Of a DNA stretch of 64,000 nt, positions 19,797-27,675 are shown piece after piece. Within the stretch, counting starts at the first letter, position 1, and the number at the start of each line of letters is the position of its first letter. Where the stretch lies: contig JADKGW010000002.1 of the NCBI GenBank assembly GCA_016722075.1, positions 1,116,001-1,180,000 of the forward strand. The letters run 5' to 3'. The notes below the pieces were generated by a model. It did no database searches. It saw only the letters and a program-made list of their open reading frames with translations, and had not been told where the DNA came from. Position numbers and translations under genes: made by a program. Origin of the DNA: Candidatus Kouleothrix ribensis (GTDB lineage: Bacteria > Chloroflexota > Chloroflexia > Chloroflexales > Roseiflexaceae).

Positions 19797-19872
19797 CGCC
19801 GATACAATATTGCCGAAAGGGCCGATCGCGTAAGACAATTGGGGACAATTGGCGCGTGTACATGGGGAAGCC

Positions 19873-21345
19873 ATGCAGATCAGTATCAATCGCAACAGCC
19901 CACAGCCGCTCTACACCCAGCTTGCGCACGATATCCAGCGGCGCATCCGCTCGGGTGCGCTGCCGGCCGGCGCACGTCTGCCGACAGTGCGCGAGCTGGC
20001 GCGCCAGCTCGGTGTGACGCGGCTGACCGTACACACCGCCTATAGCGAGCTACAGGCCGGCGGGTGGGTCGAGGCCACGGTTGGCCGCGGCACATTTGTG
20101 GCGCCACAGACTGATCCGGCAGCGGGGTTGCCCGACCACGGGCGCGATCTCTCGCCGCCGACGATCTTGAGCGACATGGTGCGGCTCGCCCGGCTGCCAG
20201 GTATGCGCTCGCTGGCCATGGCCGATGCCTCGCCCGATCTGTACCCGACCCGCGAGTTCGCCCGCGCGCTCGAAGAGGCGCTTGGCGCCGGCCCGGCCGC
20301 GCTCAGCTACACCGCCTCGCAAGGCGACCCGCTGTTGCGTACGACCCTGGCCGACCTGCTGCGCGAGCGCGGGGTCAACGCCACCCCCGACGAGATCGTC
20401 GTCACTTCGGGCGTGACGCAGGGCATGGCGCTGATCGCGCATGTGCTGGCGCGCCCCGGCGACACAGTGATCGTTGAGCAGCCGACCTACCTGGGGCTGC
20501 TGCATATTCTGAACTCCCAGGGCATCCGCGTGGTGGGCGTGCCGGTCGACGACCAGGGTATGCTGGTCGAGGCACTCGAGCCGCTGCTACAGGAGCACCG
20601 CCCACGCTTCATCTACACCATCCCGGTGTTCCAGAATCCCGGCGGTATGTGCCTCAGCCCGCCACGCCGCGCGCTGCTGCTCGGCCTGGCCGAGCGCTAC
20701 CGCGTGCCGATTGTCGAAGACGACATCTACAGCGCGCTGGTCTACGAGGGCCAGGCACCGCCCGCACTCAAGGCCGACGATCAGAGCGGGCTGGTGGTGC
20801 ATATCGGCAGCTTCTCGAAATCGCTGCTGCCCGGCGCGCGGATCGGCTACGTGGTGGCGGCGCAGCACCTGCTGAGCCGGCTGGTGGCCGCCAAACAGGC
20901 CGACGACCTGTGCTCACCGCCGCTGCTCCAGCGCACCCTGGCGCTGTTCATCCAGCATGGCTGGCTGGCTAGCCACCTGCGCCGCACGATCCCGCGCTAC
21001 CGCGAGCGCCGCGACGCGCTGATGACCGCGATGGCGCACTATTTCCCCTCGGGCGCGCATTGGGCCACACCACGCGGTGGTTTCTGCGTGTGGGTCGCGC
21101 TGCCACCCGGCACATCGGTCGTTGATCTCTACCTGTCCGCCGCCGAGCATGGCGTCGGCTTTGCGCCCGGCGATGTATTCTTCACCGACCCGCCCGAGCA
21201 GCCGTACCTGCGGCTCTCGTTCAGCAGCCTGCCGCCCGACCAGATCGCCGAGGCTACCCAGATCCTTGGCCAGCTGATCAGCATCCAGGCCACCCGCCGC
21301 GCGTTCGTGGTGCCGCCGCTGGCCGAGTGTGTGCCGCTGGTATAA
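19873..21345 (+). CDS. MocR-type GntR regulator with aminotransferase domain
   Basis: This 490-residue fusion has a GntR winged helix (about 1-75: QPLYTQLAHDIQRRIRSGAL, LPTVRELARQLGVTRLTV) and a fold-type I aminotransferase domain (about 100-475). The aminotransferase part has the PLP lysine in GSFSKSLLPGARIGY and conserved TIPVFQNPGG. Such proteins sense PLP or an amino acid and control transcription. The ATG at 19873, preceded by GGGGAAG, is preferred to the upstream TTG. It ends 23 bases before a PhzF-family gene, so regulator and enzyme are likely one operon. The effector is unknown. Confidence 0.9.
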   Translation: MQISINRNSPQPLYTQLAHDIQRRIRSGALPAGARLPTVRELARQLGVTRLTVHTAYSELQAGGWVEATVGRGTFVAPQTDPAAGLPDHGRDLSPPTILSDMVRLARLPGMRSLAMADASPDLYPTREFARALEEALGAGPAALSYTASQGDPLLRTTLADLLRERGVNATPDEIVVTSGVTQGMALIAHVLARPGDTVIVEQPTYLGLLHILNSQGIRVVGVPVDDQGMLVEALEPLLQEHRPRFIYTIPVFQNPGGMCLSPPRRALLLGLAERYRVPIVEDDIYSALVYEGQAPPALKADDQSGLVVHIGSFSKSLLPGARIGYVVAAQHLLSRLVAAKQADDLCSPPLLQRTLALFIQHGWLASHLRRTIPRYRERRDALMTAMAHYFPSGAHWATPRGGFCVWVALPPGTSVVDLYLSAAEHGVGFAPGDVFFTDPPEQPYLRLSFSSLPPDQIAEATQILGQLISIQATRRAFVVPPLAECVPLV

Positions 21346-21368
21346 CTGTGTACATGAAAGGACGCCCC

Positions 21369-22151
21369 ATGCCGAGTATTCCGATCTACCAGATCGACGC
21401 ATTTGCCAGCCGCGTGTTCACCGGTAACCCTGCGGCGGTCTGCCCGCTCGATGCCTGGCTCGACGACGCTACACTTCAGGCGATTGCTGCGGAGAACAAC
21501 CTGTCCGAAACAGCCTTCTTCGTGTACGATGGCGAGCGCGTCGCGCTGCGCTGGTTCACGCCGGTTACCGAGGTCGACCTGTGCGGCCACGCCACGCTGG
21601 CGGCGGCGTTCGTGATCTTCAGCGAGCTCGAGCCGCAGCGCGACGCGGTGGTGTTCGGCTCGCGCAGCGGCGATCTGGCCGTGACGCGCGCGGGCGATCT
21701 GCTCACGCTCGACTTCCCCGCCACCCCCACCACCGCCTGCGCCGCACCCGAGGCGCTGATCGCGGGCCTGGGTTGCACCCCGCTCGAGGTGCGCCAGTGC
21801 GCCGATTACCTGGTGGTGCTCGAAGACGAGGCGGCAGTGCGCGCGCTACAGCCGCGAATGGACATGTTGATCCAGCTCGACACCCGCGGTGTGATCGCGA
21901 CGGCGCCAGGCGATACGGCCGACTTCGTATCGCGCTTCTTTGCGCCGGCCTATGGCATCCCCGAAGACCCCGTGACCGGTTCGGCTCACTGCGCGCTGAC
22001 GCCCTACTGGGCGCGGCGCCTGGGGAAGCGCAGCCTGCACGCACTCCAGGTGTCGGCGCGTGGCGGCGAGCTGTTCTGCACCGAAGCCGGCACGCGTGTG
22101 TCGATCGCCGGCCGGGCCATCAAGTACCTCGAAGGTCGGATATTTTTGTAG
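21369..22151 (+). CDS. PhzF-family isomerase/epimerase
   Basis: This 260-residue protein has the diaminopimelate-epimerase-like fold. It starts MPSIPIYQIDAFASRVFTGNPAAV with AAAGGA six bases upstream. The catalytic glutamate is in NNLSETAFF, and GHATLAAAFV and EDPVTGSAHCAL are the other family signatures. PhzF members isomerise diverse small metabolites and this one has no phenazine genes nearby, so substrate is unknown. It sits directly behind a MocR-type regulator. Confidence 0.92.
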   Translation: MPSIPIYQIDAFASRVFTGNPAAVCPLDAWLDDATLQAIAAENNLSETAFFVYDGERVALRWFTPVTEVDLCGHATLAAAFVIFSELEPQRDAVVFGSRSGDLAVTRAGDLLTLDFPATPTTACAAPEALIAGLGCTPLEVRQCADYLVVLEDEAAVRALQPRMDMLIQLDTRGVIATAPGDTADFVSRFFAPAYGIPEDPVTGSAHCALTPYWARRLGKRSLHALQVSARGGELFCTEAGTRVSIAGRAIKYLEGRIFL

Positions 22152-22172
22152 AAAATTACAACTTCCGACCTA

Positions 22173-22201
22173 TTGATCGAATAAACAAAGAATGTTATAC
22201 T
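22173..22201 (+). promoter_or_regulatory. Sigma-70-type promoter of the Lrp gene
   Basis: TTGATC (22173-22178) and TATACT (22196-22201) are separated by 17 bases in a clearly AT-rich island. The predicted start, near 22208, coincides with the first base of the palindrome at 22208-22223. Confidence 0.68.
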
Positions 22202-22207
22202 TATAAC

Positions 22208-22223
22208 TGTTCGAAATAGAACA
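22208..22223. promoter_or_regulatory. TGTTC-N6-GAACA operator candidate
   Basis: Arms TGTTC and GAACA flank the AT-rich spacer GAAATA. The site covers the predicted transcription start of the Lrp gene and ends about 25 bases before its ATG, a position suited to autorepression. Confidence 0.5.
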
Positions 22224-22247
22224 TTGACGAGCGTTCGGAGGTAGAGC

Positions 22248-22754
22248 ATGGGCATAATCGAAGAGCTCGATAACATCGATCTTCAGATCCTCACGCTGCT
22301 GCAGGACGACGGGCGTATGTCGAATGCCGACATTGCGCAGCGGGTTGGCTTGGCCCCACCGACCGTGCTACGGCGGGTAAAGCTACTCGAAGAGCGCGGC
22401 TACATTCGCGGCTATGTTGCGCTGATCGATCCGCTCAAACTCGGGCTGATCGTCACCGCGTTCATTTTCGTCGAAACATCAGCCGGCTGCGATCTGGTCG
22501 ATGTCAACCAGTTCCTGGCCGAGCTGCCGGGGGTGCAGGAAGTGCATCGCACGATCGGCGAGTGGTGCTTCCTGCTGAAGGTACGCACCAGCACCCCACA
22601 GGTGCTCGAGCAGGTGATCTACTCTCAGCTGCGCACGCACCCGCATGTGCGTCGCACCTTTACGACACTTGCGACATCATCGACATACGAGACACCCGCG
22701 CTACCGCTGCCGGCAGCCAAGCTTGCCCACAGCGCATCAATAGTGGAGGTATAA
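22248..22754 (+). CDS. Lrp/AsnC family transcriptional regulator
   Basis: This 168-residue regulator has an N-terminal helix-turn-helix (about 8-60: DNIDLQILTLLQDDGRMSN, ADIAQRVGLAPPTVLRRVKL) and a RAM-type ligand-binding domain (about 70-140). It is preceded by GGAGGT and by a strong promoter and palindrome. Its coding end contains the ribosome-binding site of the next gene, whose ATG lies one base after the stop, so the two are probably co-translated. Ligand and regulon are unknown; PhzF or the DMT transporter nearby are possible targets. Confidence 0.9.
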   Translation: MGIIEELDNIDLQILTLLQDDGRMSNADIAQRVGLAPPTVLRRVKLLEERGYIRGYVALIDPLKLGLIVTAFIFVETSAGCDLVDVNQFLAELPGVQEVHRTIGEWCFLLKVRTSTPQVLEQVIYSQLRTHPHVRRTFTTLATSSTYETPALPLPAAKLAHSASIVEV

Positions 22755-22755
22755 C

Positions 22756-23016
22756 ATGGCCACGCTTACCGATACATATTCACCCACAGCGAATACCACG
22801 AAACCACGCGCGCGCACCGGCGGCCCGCGCAGGCCGCAGCCCGAGCAGCCGCGTGCCACCCACGACTGGGTCGAGCGCTACAGCGCCATCGCCAGCGGCT
22901 CGCACATGCCGCTCGACACCGACATACACTGGAACTGGTACAACCCGCTAAATATCATCCCGGCGTTCATCCTGCTGCTGTTCGCGCTGACAATCATCGG
23001 CCTGCTGGTCGGCTAG
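22756..23016 (+). CDS. Small single-pass membrane protein coupled to Lrp regulator
   Basis: This 86-residue protein has a basic, Pro/Arg-rich N-terminal 35 residues, then a segment with HDWVERYSAIASGSHMPLD and IHWNWYNPLNIIPA, ending in one C-terminal transmembrane helix (PAFILLLFALTIIGLLVG). GGAGGT seven bases upstream supports the start. It matches no family I recognise; the Trp-rich juxtamembrane segment recalls small membrane subunits, but no assignment is made. Its tight coupling to an Lrp regulator makes it a likely functional partner or target. Confidence 0.72.
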   Translation: MATLTDTYSPTANTTKPRARTGGPRRPQPEQPRATHDWVERYSAIASGSHMPLDTDIHWNWYNPLNIIPAFILLLFALTIIGLLVG

Positions 23017-23021
23017 ATCCA

Positions 23022-23066
23022 TGGGGGTGCGATTTTCCGAGCGCAATGCCGAAAATCGCACCCCCA
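23022..23066. terminator. Long perfect hairpin after the small membrane protein gene
   Basis: TGGGGGTGCGATTTTC (23022-23037) and GAAAATCGCACCCCCA (23051-23066) form a perfect 16-bp stem with a 13-base loop, starting five bases after the stop codon. No T-run follows, but its position and strength suggest transcript termination or 3' end protection. Confidence 0.6.
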
Positions 23067-23113
23067 AAGCACGCCCGCTCTGCCTGCGTAAGCCGTAGAA
23101 CTGGAAGAACCCA

Positions 23114-24088
23114 ATGCAGCGCGACACACGCACCGGCTACTTACTCTCCATCTCGGCCGCGCTGGTCTGGGCGATCACCAGCCCCGCGATCAAATACCTG
23201 CTCGAAACCCACCATGTGCCGGCGCTGGCAATCGCCTTCTGGCGCGATGCGCTGATTGCGCTGGCCTGCCTCACGGTAATGGCGCTGGCCCGGCCGGCAC
23301 TGCTGCGCGTGAGCCTGCACGACCTGCGCGGCCTGGCGATCGTTGGCGCGATCTCGATCGGCGTGTACCACGCACTGTGGGTGCTCTCGATCGTGCTGAA
23401 TGGCGCGGCCGTGGCCGTGGTGATGATCTATACCTTCCCGATATTCGTGACTCTAGGCGCATGGCTGCTGTTCGGCGAGCGCATCGGCTGGCCACAGGTG
23501 CTGGCGCTGGGCTGCGCACTGCTGGGCTGCGCACTGCTGGTGCGCGCCTACGATCCGGCCGTGCTGCGTGTGAGCTGGCTCGGTACGCTGGTGGGCCTGG
23601 CCACCGGCATGACCCACGCCGGCTATGTGCTGTACAGCCAGCACGCGGTCGCTACCAAAAGCCCCTGGACATCGCTGGCCTACACAATGCTGTTTGGCGC
23701 GCTGATGCTGCTGATACTCTGGCTGGTCAGCGGCGCGCTGGGCCTGGCTCCCAGCGGGACAACCAGCAACATTGTGCGCGCGGTCGGCGGCACTAGCGCG
23801 CCATGGCTGGTGCTGCTGGCGCTCGCGCTCGGCCCGACACTGGGCGGCTACGCGCTGTTCACGATCGCGCTGCGCTACCTGCCCGGCCGGATCGCCAGCC
23901 TGGTGGTGATGATCGAGGCACCGGCCTCGGTGCTGCTGGCAGTCGTGCTGCTGGGCGAGCGCCTCGAGTGGCCACAGACCATGGGCATTGCGCTGATCCT
24001 CGGCGCCACAATGCTGCCGCGCCTGCTGGGGGCCGAGCGCCCCGCTCAGGCCACACGCGCGCCGGCCGAGCAGCTCGCCGACGCCTGA
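23114..24088 (+). CDS. DMT superfamily (EamA) transporter
   Basis: This 324-residue protein has about ten transmembrane helices arranged as two EamA repeats. The first repeat begins GYLLSISAALVWAITSPAIK. In the second, LGPTLGGYALFTIALRYLPG and ASLVVMIEAPASVLLAVVLL are typical. Members export amino acids, metabolites or drugs; substrate cannot be read. It stands alone after the hairpin at 23022-23066 and before a repeat-rich gap. Confidence 0.9.
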   Translation: MQRDTRTGYLLSISAALVWAITSPAIKYLLETHHVPALAIAFWRDALIALACLTVMALARPALLRVSLHDLRGLAIVGAISIGVYHALWVLSIVLNGAAVAVVMIYTFPIFVTLGAWLLFGERIGWPQVLALGCALLGCALLVRAYDPAVLRVSWLGTLVGLATGMTHAGYVLYSQHAVATKSPWTSLAYTMLFGALMLLILWLVSGALGLAPSGTTSNIVRAVGGTSAPWLVLLALALGPTLGGYALFTIALRYLPGRIASLVVMIEAPASVLLAVVLLGERLEWPQTMGIALILGATMLPRLLGAERPAQATRAPAEQLADA

Positions 24089-24182
24089 TCGCAGGCTGCG
24101 CCAGCAGCCGATCGCCATAAACCGCACTTTCGCATATAATGCATGCGCTACGCTGGCACTGCGCGCTCATGCTTCGCTATAT

Positions 24183-24306
24183 GTACTACGGCCTACGCAG
24201 CCGGCGTTTTGCCTACGGCAGCGCGGTACGTGTATCTGCGTGCGGTGTTGCCGCGCTGCCGCACGAGCGCGCAACGCGCCCCGCTGCGTCACTTGTGTCA
24301 GATTAA
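24183..24306. repeat. Partial or degenerate copy of the dispersed palindromic element
   Basis: The motif CTACGCAGCCGGCGTTTTGC, then CTACGGCAGCGCGGTAC, matches the left arm of the full copies at 24304, 30272 and 50727. The stretch ends in TGTCAGATTAA (24296-24306), the same 11 bases that end the adjoining full copy at 24467-24477. The interior differs from the full copies. The two units therefore look like a tandem pair. Confidence 0.55.
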
Positions 24307-24477
24307 CAGGATGTACGCAGTCGGCGTGTTTGCCTGCGGCAGCATGGTACTGTTCTGTTCGAGCGTGTTCGGTTGTACGCCCTACGAGCGCAATACCGAA
24401 CACACACACGATGCCATACCGCGCGAAGGCAGGCATTGCCCGCGACGCGGGCGACCGCGTACGTCCTGTCAGATTAA
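24304..24477. repeat. Dispersed palindromic element, copy A
   Basis: Ends are inverted repeats: TTAACAGGATGTACGCAGTC on the left and the reverse complement ACAGGACGTACGCGGTC on the right. Left arm reads TCGGCGTGTTTGCCTGCGGC, then AGCATGGTAC. Right arm carries GAAGGCAGGCATTGCCCG. The centre is a hairpin with arms GTGTTCGGT (24365-24373) and ACCGAACAC (24395-24403). It lies just upstream of the homoserine dehydrogenase gene. No coding potential is seen. Confidence 0.72.
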
Positions 24478-24488
24478 GGAGTGCTGTC

Positions 24489-25547
24489 GTGCCGATCCAA
24501 CGCTACCGCCTGATCCTGGCCGGCCTGGGCAATGTTGGCCGCAACTTCCTGGGCATCCTGCAATCACAGGCCAATCTGCTGCGCACCGAGTATGGCCTCG
24601 AGTTCGTAGTTGTTGGGGTGGCCGACTCGGGCGGCGCACTCAGCAACCCGTTAGGCCTCGACATCGCCGAACTGCTTGCGGCCAAGCAGGCCAAGCGCAG
24701 CGTGGCAAGCCTACCAGATGGGCAGCCCGGCATGTCGGGCACTGATCTGGCCCGCACGCTCGAGGCCGAGATCGTGCTCGAGGCCACCCCCGTGAACCTG
24801 AAGGATGGCCAGCCCGGCCTCGGCACCGTACGCGCTGCGCTCGAGCGCGGGATCTCGGCAGTGCTGGCGAACAAAGGCCCGCTCGTGCTGGCCTATGCCG
24901 ACCTGGCCGAGATCTCCGATCTGGCGGTACAGCCCGTGCCCACACGCCGCCCGGCCCTGCGCTTTAGTGCCTGCGTCGGCGGCGCTATGCCCACGATCAA
25001 CATCGGCTGGCGCGACCTGGCCGGCGCACGGATCGAGCGAATCGAGGCGGTGCTGAACGGCACGACCCAGGGCATCCTGCGGATGATGGAAGCCGGCACG
25101 CCCTACGCCGAGGCACTGGCCGAGATGCAGCGGCGCGGCCTGGCCGAAACCGACCCGACACTTGATGTCGATGGGTGGGATGCCGCCAACAAGATTATCA
25201 TCCTGGCCAATGCCGTGCTGCTGCGCCCCACCACGCTCGCCGATGTCGAGGTGCAGGGCATTACCAAGCTGAGCACGGCCGAGCTACAGGCTGCTGCCGC
25301 GCGCGGCGAGCGCATCGTGCTGCTGTGCCTGGCCGAGCGCAGTATGGGCGATTTCCGCTTCAGCGTGCGCCCGACCGCGTTAGCGAACACCCACCCGCTG
25401 GCGCGCATGGGTGGTGACGAGATGGGCATTGTATACTACACCGACATCGCGGGCCGGCTCAGCGTCACCTCGCTCGAGCGCTCTCCTATGCCCACCGCCG
25501 CCGCGATGCTGCGCGACACAATCGAGATCGCACAGCGCAACAGCTAA
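24489..25547 (+). CDS. hom: Homoserine dehydrogenase, ACT-less
   Basis: This 352-residue NAD(P)H enzyme reduces aspartate semialdehyde to homoserine in threonine and methionine synthesis. The N-terminal Rossmann segment is LILAGLGNVGRNFLGIL. The catalytic domain shows GAMPTINIGW, IEAVLNGTTQGILRMM and LAETDPTLDVDGWDAANKIIILA. The regulatory ACT domain found in longer homologues is absent. The GTG at 24489 is chosen because AAGGA lies eight bases upstream and homology begins there. The following gene is a threonine dehydratase-like enzyme, giving an amino-acid theme. Confidence 0.88.
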   Translation: MPIQRYRLILAGLGNVGRNFLGILQSQANLLRTEYGLEFVVVGVADSGGALSNPLGLDIAELLAAKQAKRSVASLPDGQPGMSGTDLARTLEAEIVLEATPVNLKDGQPGLGTVRAALERGISAVLANKGPLVLAYADLAEISDLAVQPVPTRRPALRFSACVGGAMPTINIGWRDLAGARIERIEAVLNGTTQGILRMMEAGTPYAEALAEMQRRGLAETDPTLDVDGWDAANKIIILANAVLLRPTTLADVEVQGITKLSTAELQAAAARGERIVLLCLAERSMGDFRFSVRPTALANTHPLARMGGDEMGIVYYTDIAGRLSVTSLERSPMPTAAAMLRDTIEIAQRNS

Positions 25548-25568
25548 ACGATCCGCGATAGGTTTATG

Positions 25569-25695
25569 CGCTCGGTTGCAGGTTCGCCCGTTGCAGGCGG
25601 CCGGCGGCACGATCGCTGCTTCCTACGCACTATGCACTACGCACTACGCACTACGCACTACGTGGACACAAGCAGGCGGCACGATCGCTGCGTAC
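25569..25695. repeat. Short-repeat cluster between hom and dehydratase genes
   Basis: GGTTGCAGGTTCGC begins at about 25573. GGCGGCACGATCGCTGC occurs twice, near 25604 and 25676. Between them a heptamer TACGCAC repeats five times plus a partial unit (25624-25662). None of this looks coding. The same GTTGCAGGTT and GGCGGCAC-ATCGCTGC words recur elsewhere in the window (32800, 38638, 61033-61100). Confidence 0.6.
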
Positions 25696-25752
25696 TGTAG
25701 ACTACCGCCGGATCACTACCTGTACTAATCGCAGATCCCCTGAGGAATGCCG

Positions 25753-26715
25753 GTGACACTGACATTAGCCACGATTGAGCAGGCCCGCGCTCGCATCGCC
25801 CCATATGTGCGGCATACACCGCTGCTGGCGCCGCCGGCCCTACGCGGCGATCTGCCGGGCCAGCTTGTGCTGAAGCTCGAGAACCTCCAGGTGACCGGCT
25901 CGTTCAAGGCACGCGGCGTGTTCAACAATTTACTCCAGCTCGAACCGGCCCAGCGCGAGCGCGGCGTGATCGCGGCTTCGGGCGGCAACCACGGCGCTGC
26001 GCTGGCCTACGGCGCCTGGCGGCTGGGCATGCCCGCAACCGTGTTCCTGCCAGCCGGCGCCAGCGACGACCGCGTGGCGCGCGTAGCACAGTGGGGCGCT
26101 CGAGTGATCCGCCACGGTGCAAGCTGGGACGAGGCGCACGCACGTGCGCTGGCCGAGGCCGGCGCAACTGGCCAGGCCTACATCCACCCGTTCGACGCAG
26201 CCCGCACACTCGAAGGCCAGGGTACACTCGGCCTCGAGCTGCTCGATGATGTGCCCGCACTCGATTGCGTGCTGATCGCGATCGGCGGCGGCGGCCTGAT
26301 CGCCGGCATGGCCACCGCGATCAAGCTGCGCCACCCACACGTGCGCGTCGTCGGCGTCGAGCCGGCCGGCGCCGCTTCGATGCGCTTCGCGATCGAGGCG
26401 GGCTACGTGGCCGCACTGCCCGAGCTGCATACATTCGCCGACACACTCGCGCCACGCGCGGTGAGCCAGCGCACGCTCGATCTCACCCGGCGTTATGTCG
26501 ATCAGATCGTCACTGTGAGCGATGCCCAGATGCTGGCGGCTATGCGCTGGCTGTGGGCCGAGTGCAACCAGCTGGTCGAGCCGGCCGGCGCGGCGGTGAT
26601 CGCGGCCCTCCAGGCCGGCGCAATCGATATTGGCGGCCACCAGCACCCGGTGGCGCTGATCTGCGGTGGCAACGCCGCCGTCGAGAACACCTTCGCCACA
26701 TACGCGCCGCGCTAA
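25753..26715 (+). CDS. PLP-dependent threonine/serine dehydratase-like enzyme
   Basis: This 320-residue fold-type II PLP enzyme has the Schiff-base lysine in TGSFKARGVFNN, the substrate loop ASGGNHGAALAYGA and the phosphate-binding GGGGLIAGMA. It lacks a C-terminal regulatory domain, like catabolic threonine dehydratases and serine racemases. GTG at 25753 is preferred over ATG at 25747 because GAGGA lies about six bases upstream of the GTG. It is one of two such paralogues in the window, only about 35% alike by eye, so they probably differ in role. Confidence 0.85.
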   Translation: MTLTLATIEQARARIAPYVRHTPLLAPPALRGDLPGQLVLKLENLQVTGSFKARGVFNNLLQLEPAQRERGVIAASGGNHGAALAYGAWRLGMPATVFLPAGASDDRVARVAQWGARVIRHGASWDEAHARALAEAGATGQAYIHPFDAARTLEGQGTLGLELLDDVPALDCVLIAIGGGGLIAGMATAIKLRHPHVRVVGVEPAGAASMRFAIEAGYVAALPELHTFADTLAPRAVSQRTLDLTRRYVDQIVTVSDAQMLAAMRWLWAECNQLVEPAGAAVIAALQAGAIDIGGHQHPVALICGGNAAVENTFATYAPR

Positions 26716-26753
26716 GGCATGCTTCACGCGCGCGTTACCATGCACATCCCCGC

Positions 26754-26784
26754 TTGACTCTCCCGCTACAGGAGGGTGTATGAT
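26754..26784 (+). promoter_or_regulatory. MerR-type promoter with 19-bp spacer
   Basis: TTGACT (26754-26759) and TATGAT (26779-26784) are good boxes separated by 19 bases rather than 17. The spacer carries an imperfect dyad, ACTCTCCCGC (26757-26766) against ACAGGAGGGT (26768-26777), pairing seven of ten positions. This arrangement is the classical target of MerR regulators, which untwist the overlong spacer. It lies 42 bases before the MerR gene ATG. Confidence 0.72.
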
Positions 26785-26826
26785 ACGGCTGAAGGTGTTT
26801 GACAAGCCCTCCGCCAGGAGGCACCC

Positions 26827-27675
26827 ATGCTCAAGATTGGCGACTTCTCGCGGCTGAGCCGCGTGTCGGTCAAAGCCCTACGCTACTACGACGAGATTGG
26901 CCTGCTCAGGCCGGCTTACGTCGATAGCTTCACGAGCTACCGCTACTACGCAGCAGACCAGCTCACGCGGCTCAACCACATCCTGGCACTCAAAGACCTT
27001 GGTTTCACGCTCGAGCAAACCATCCACTTGCTCGACGACGCGCGCTCCCCGGCGCAGATGCACGCGATCTTGCGCGTGAAGCAGGCCGAGATCCAGCGGC
27101 ACGTCGCGGACGAGCTGGGCCGGCTGGCGCGCATCGAGGCGCGGCTACGCGCGCTCGAAGACGAGCACGCCCTGCCCGCCGACACAATCGTCGTCAAACG
27201 CAGTGTGCCCCAGCTAGTGGCGGCCGTGCGCGATAGCATCGCCAGCTACCCGGCGATCGGCACACTCTACGCCGAGATTGCCGCGTACCTGGGCAGCCAG
27301 GCCGCGCCGGCCGCCGGGCCAAGCCTGGCGATCTGGCACGACGAAGAGTACCGCGAGGCCAACATCGACGCCGAGGCCGCCGTCCCAATCGATCGGCCAC
27401 TCGCCGGCAACCGGCGTGTGCGCATACGCGAGCTGCCGGCCGGCGCCACGCTGGCGTGTACCGTACACCACGGCAGCTACGATACACTCGGCCGGGCCTA
27501 CAACGCGCTGCTGGGCTGGATCACCGGCAGTGGCTACCGCATGGCCGGGCCGATCTACGAGATCTATCTGCATGCTAACCAGCCGATCCGGCAAGACGAC
27601 CCCACCAGCATCACCGAGATCCGCATGGGGGTCGAGCGCGAGGATCGGCCAGATCTGGAAGGAGCACATCCATGA
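26827..27675 (+). CDS. MerR-family regulator with GyrI-like ligand domain
   Basis: This 282-residue regulator begins MLKIGDFSRLSRVSVKALRY, a MerR helix-turn-helix, followed by a dimerisation coiled coil (about 75-120) and a GyrI-like effector-binding domain (about 125-275), the BmrR/BltR layout. GGAGG precedes the ATG. It overlaps the next gene, itself a stand-alone GyrI-like domain, by four bases. It likely senses a hydrophobic or cationic small molecule and activates the operon from the promoter at 26754-26784. Confidence 0.92.
   Translation: MLKIGDFSRLSRVSVKALRYYDEIGLLRPAYVDSFTSYRYYAADQLTRLNHILALKDLGFTLEQTIHLLDDARSPAQMHAILRVKQAEIQRHVADELGRLARIEARLRALEDEHALPADTIVVKRSVPQLVAAVRDSIASYPAIGTLYAEIAAYLGSQAAPAAGPSLAIWHDEEYREANIDAEAAVPIDRPLAGNRRVRIRELPAGATLACTVHHGSYDTLGRAYNALLGWITGSGYRMAGPIYEIYLHANQPIRQDDPTSITEIRMGVEREDRPDLEGAHP

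Noticed and set aside
24089..24488. Possible riboswitch or T-box before hom
   Set aside because: No T-box or known riboswitch consensus is visible; the folding potential comes from the palindromic element.
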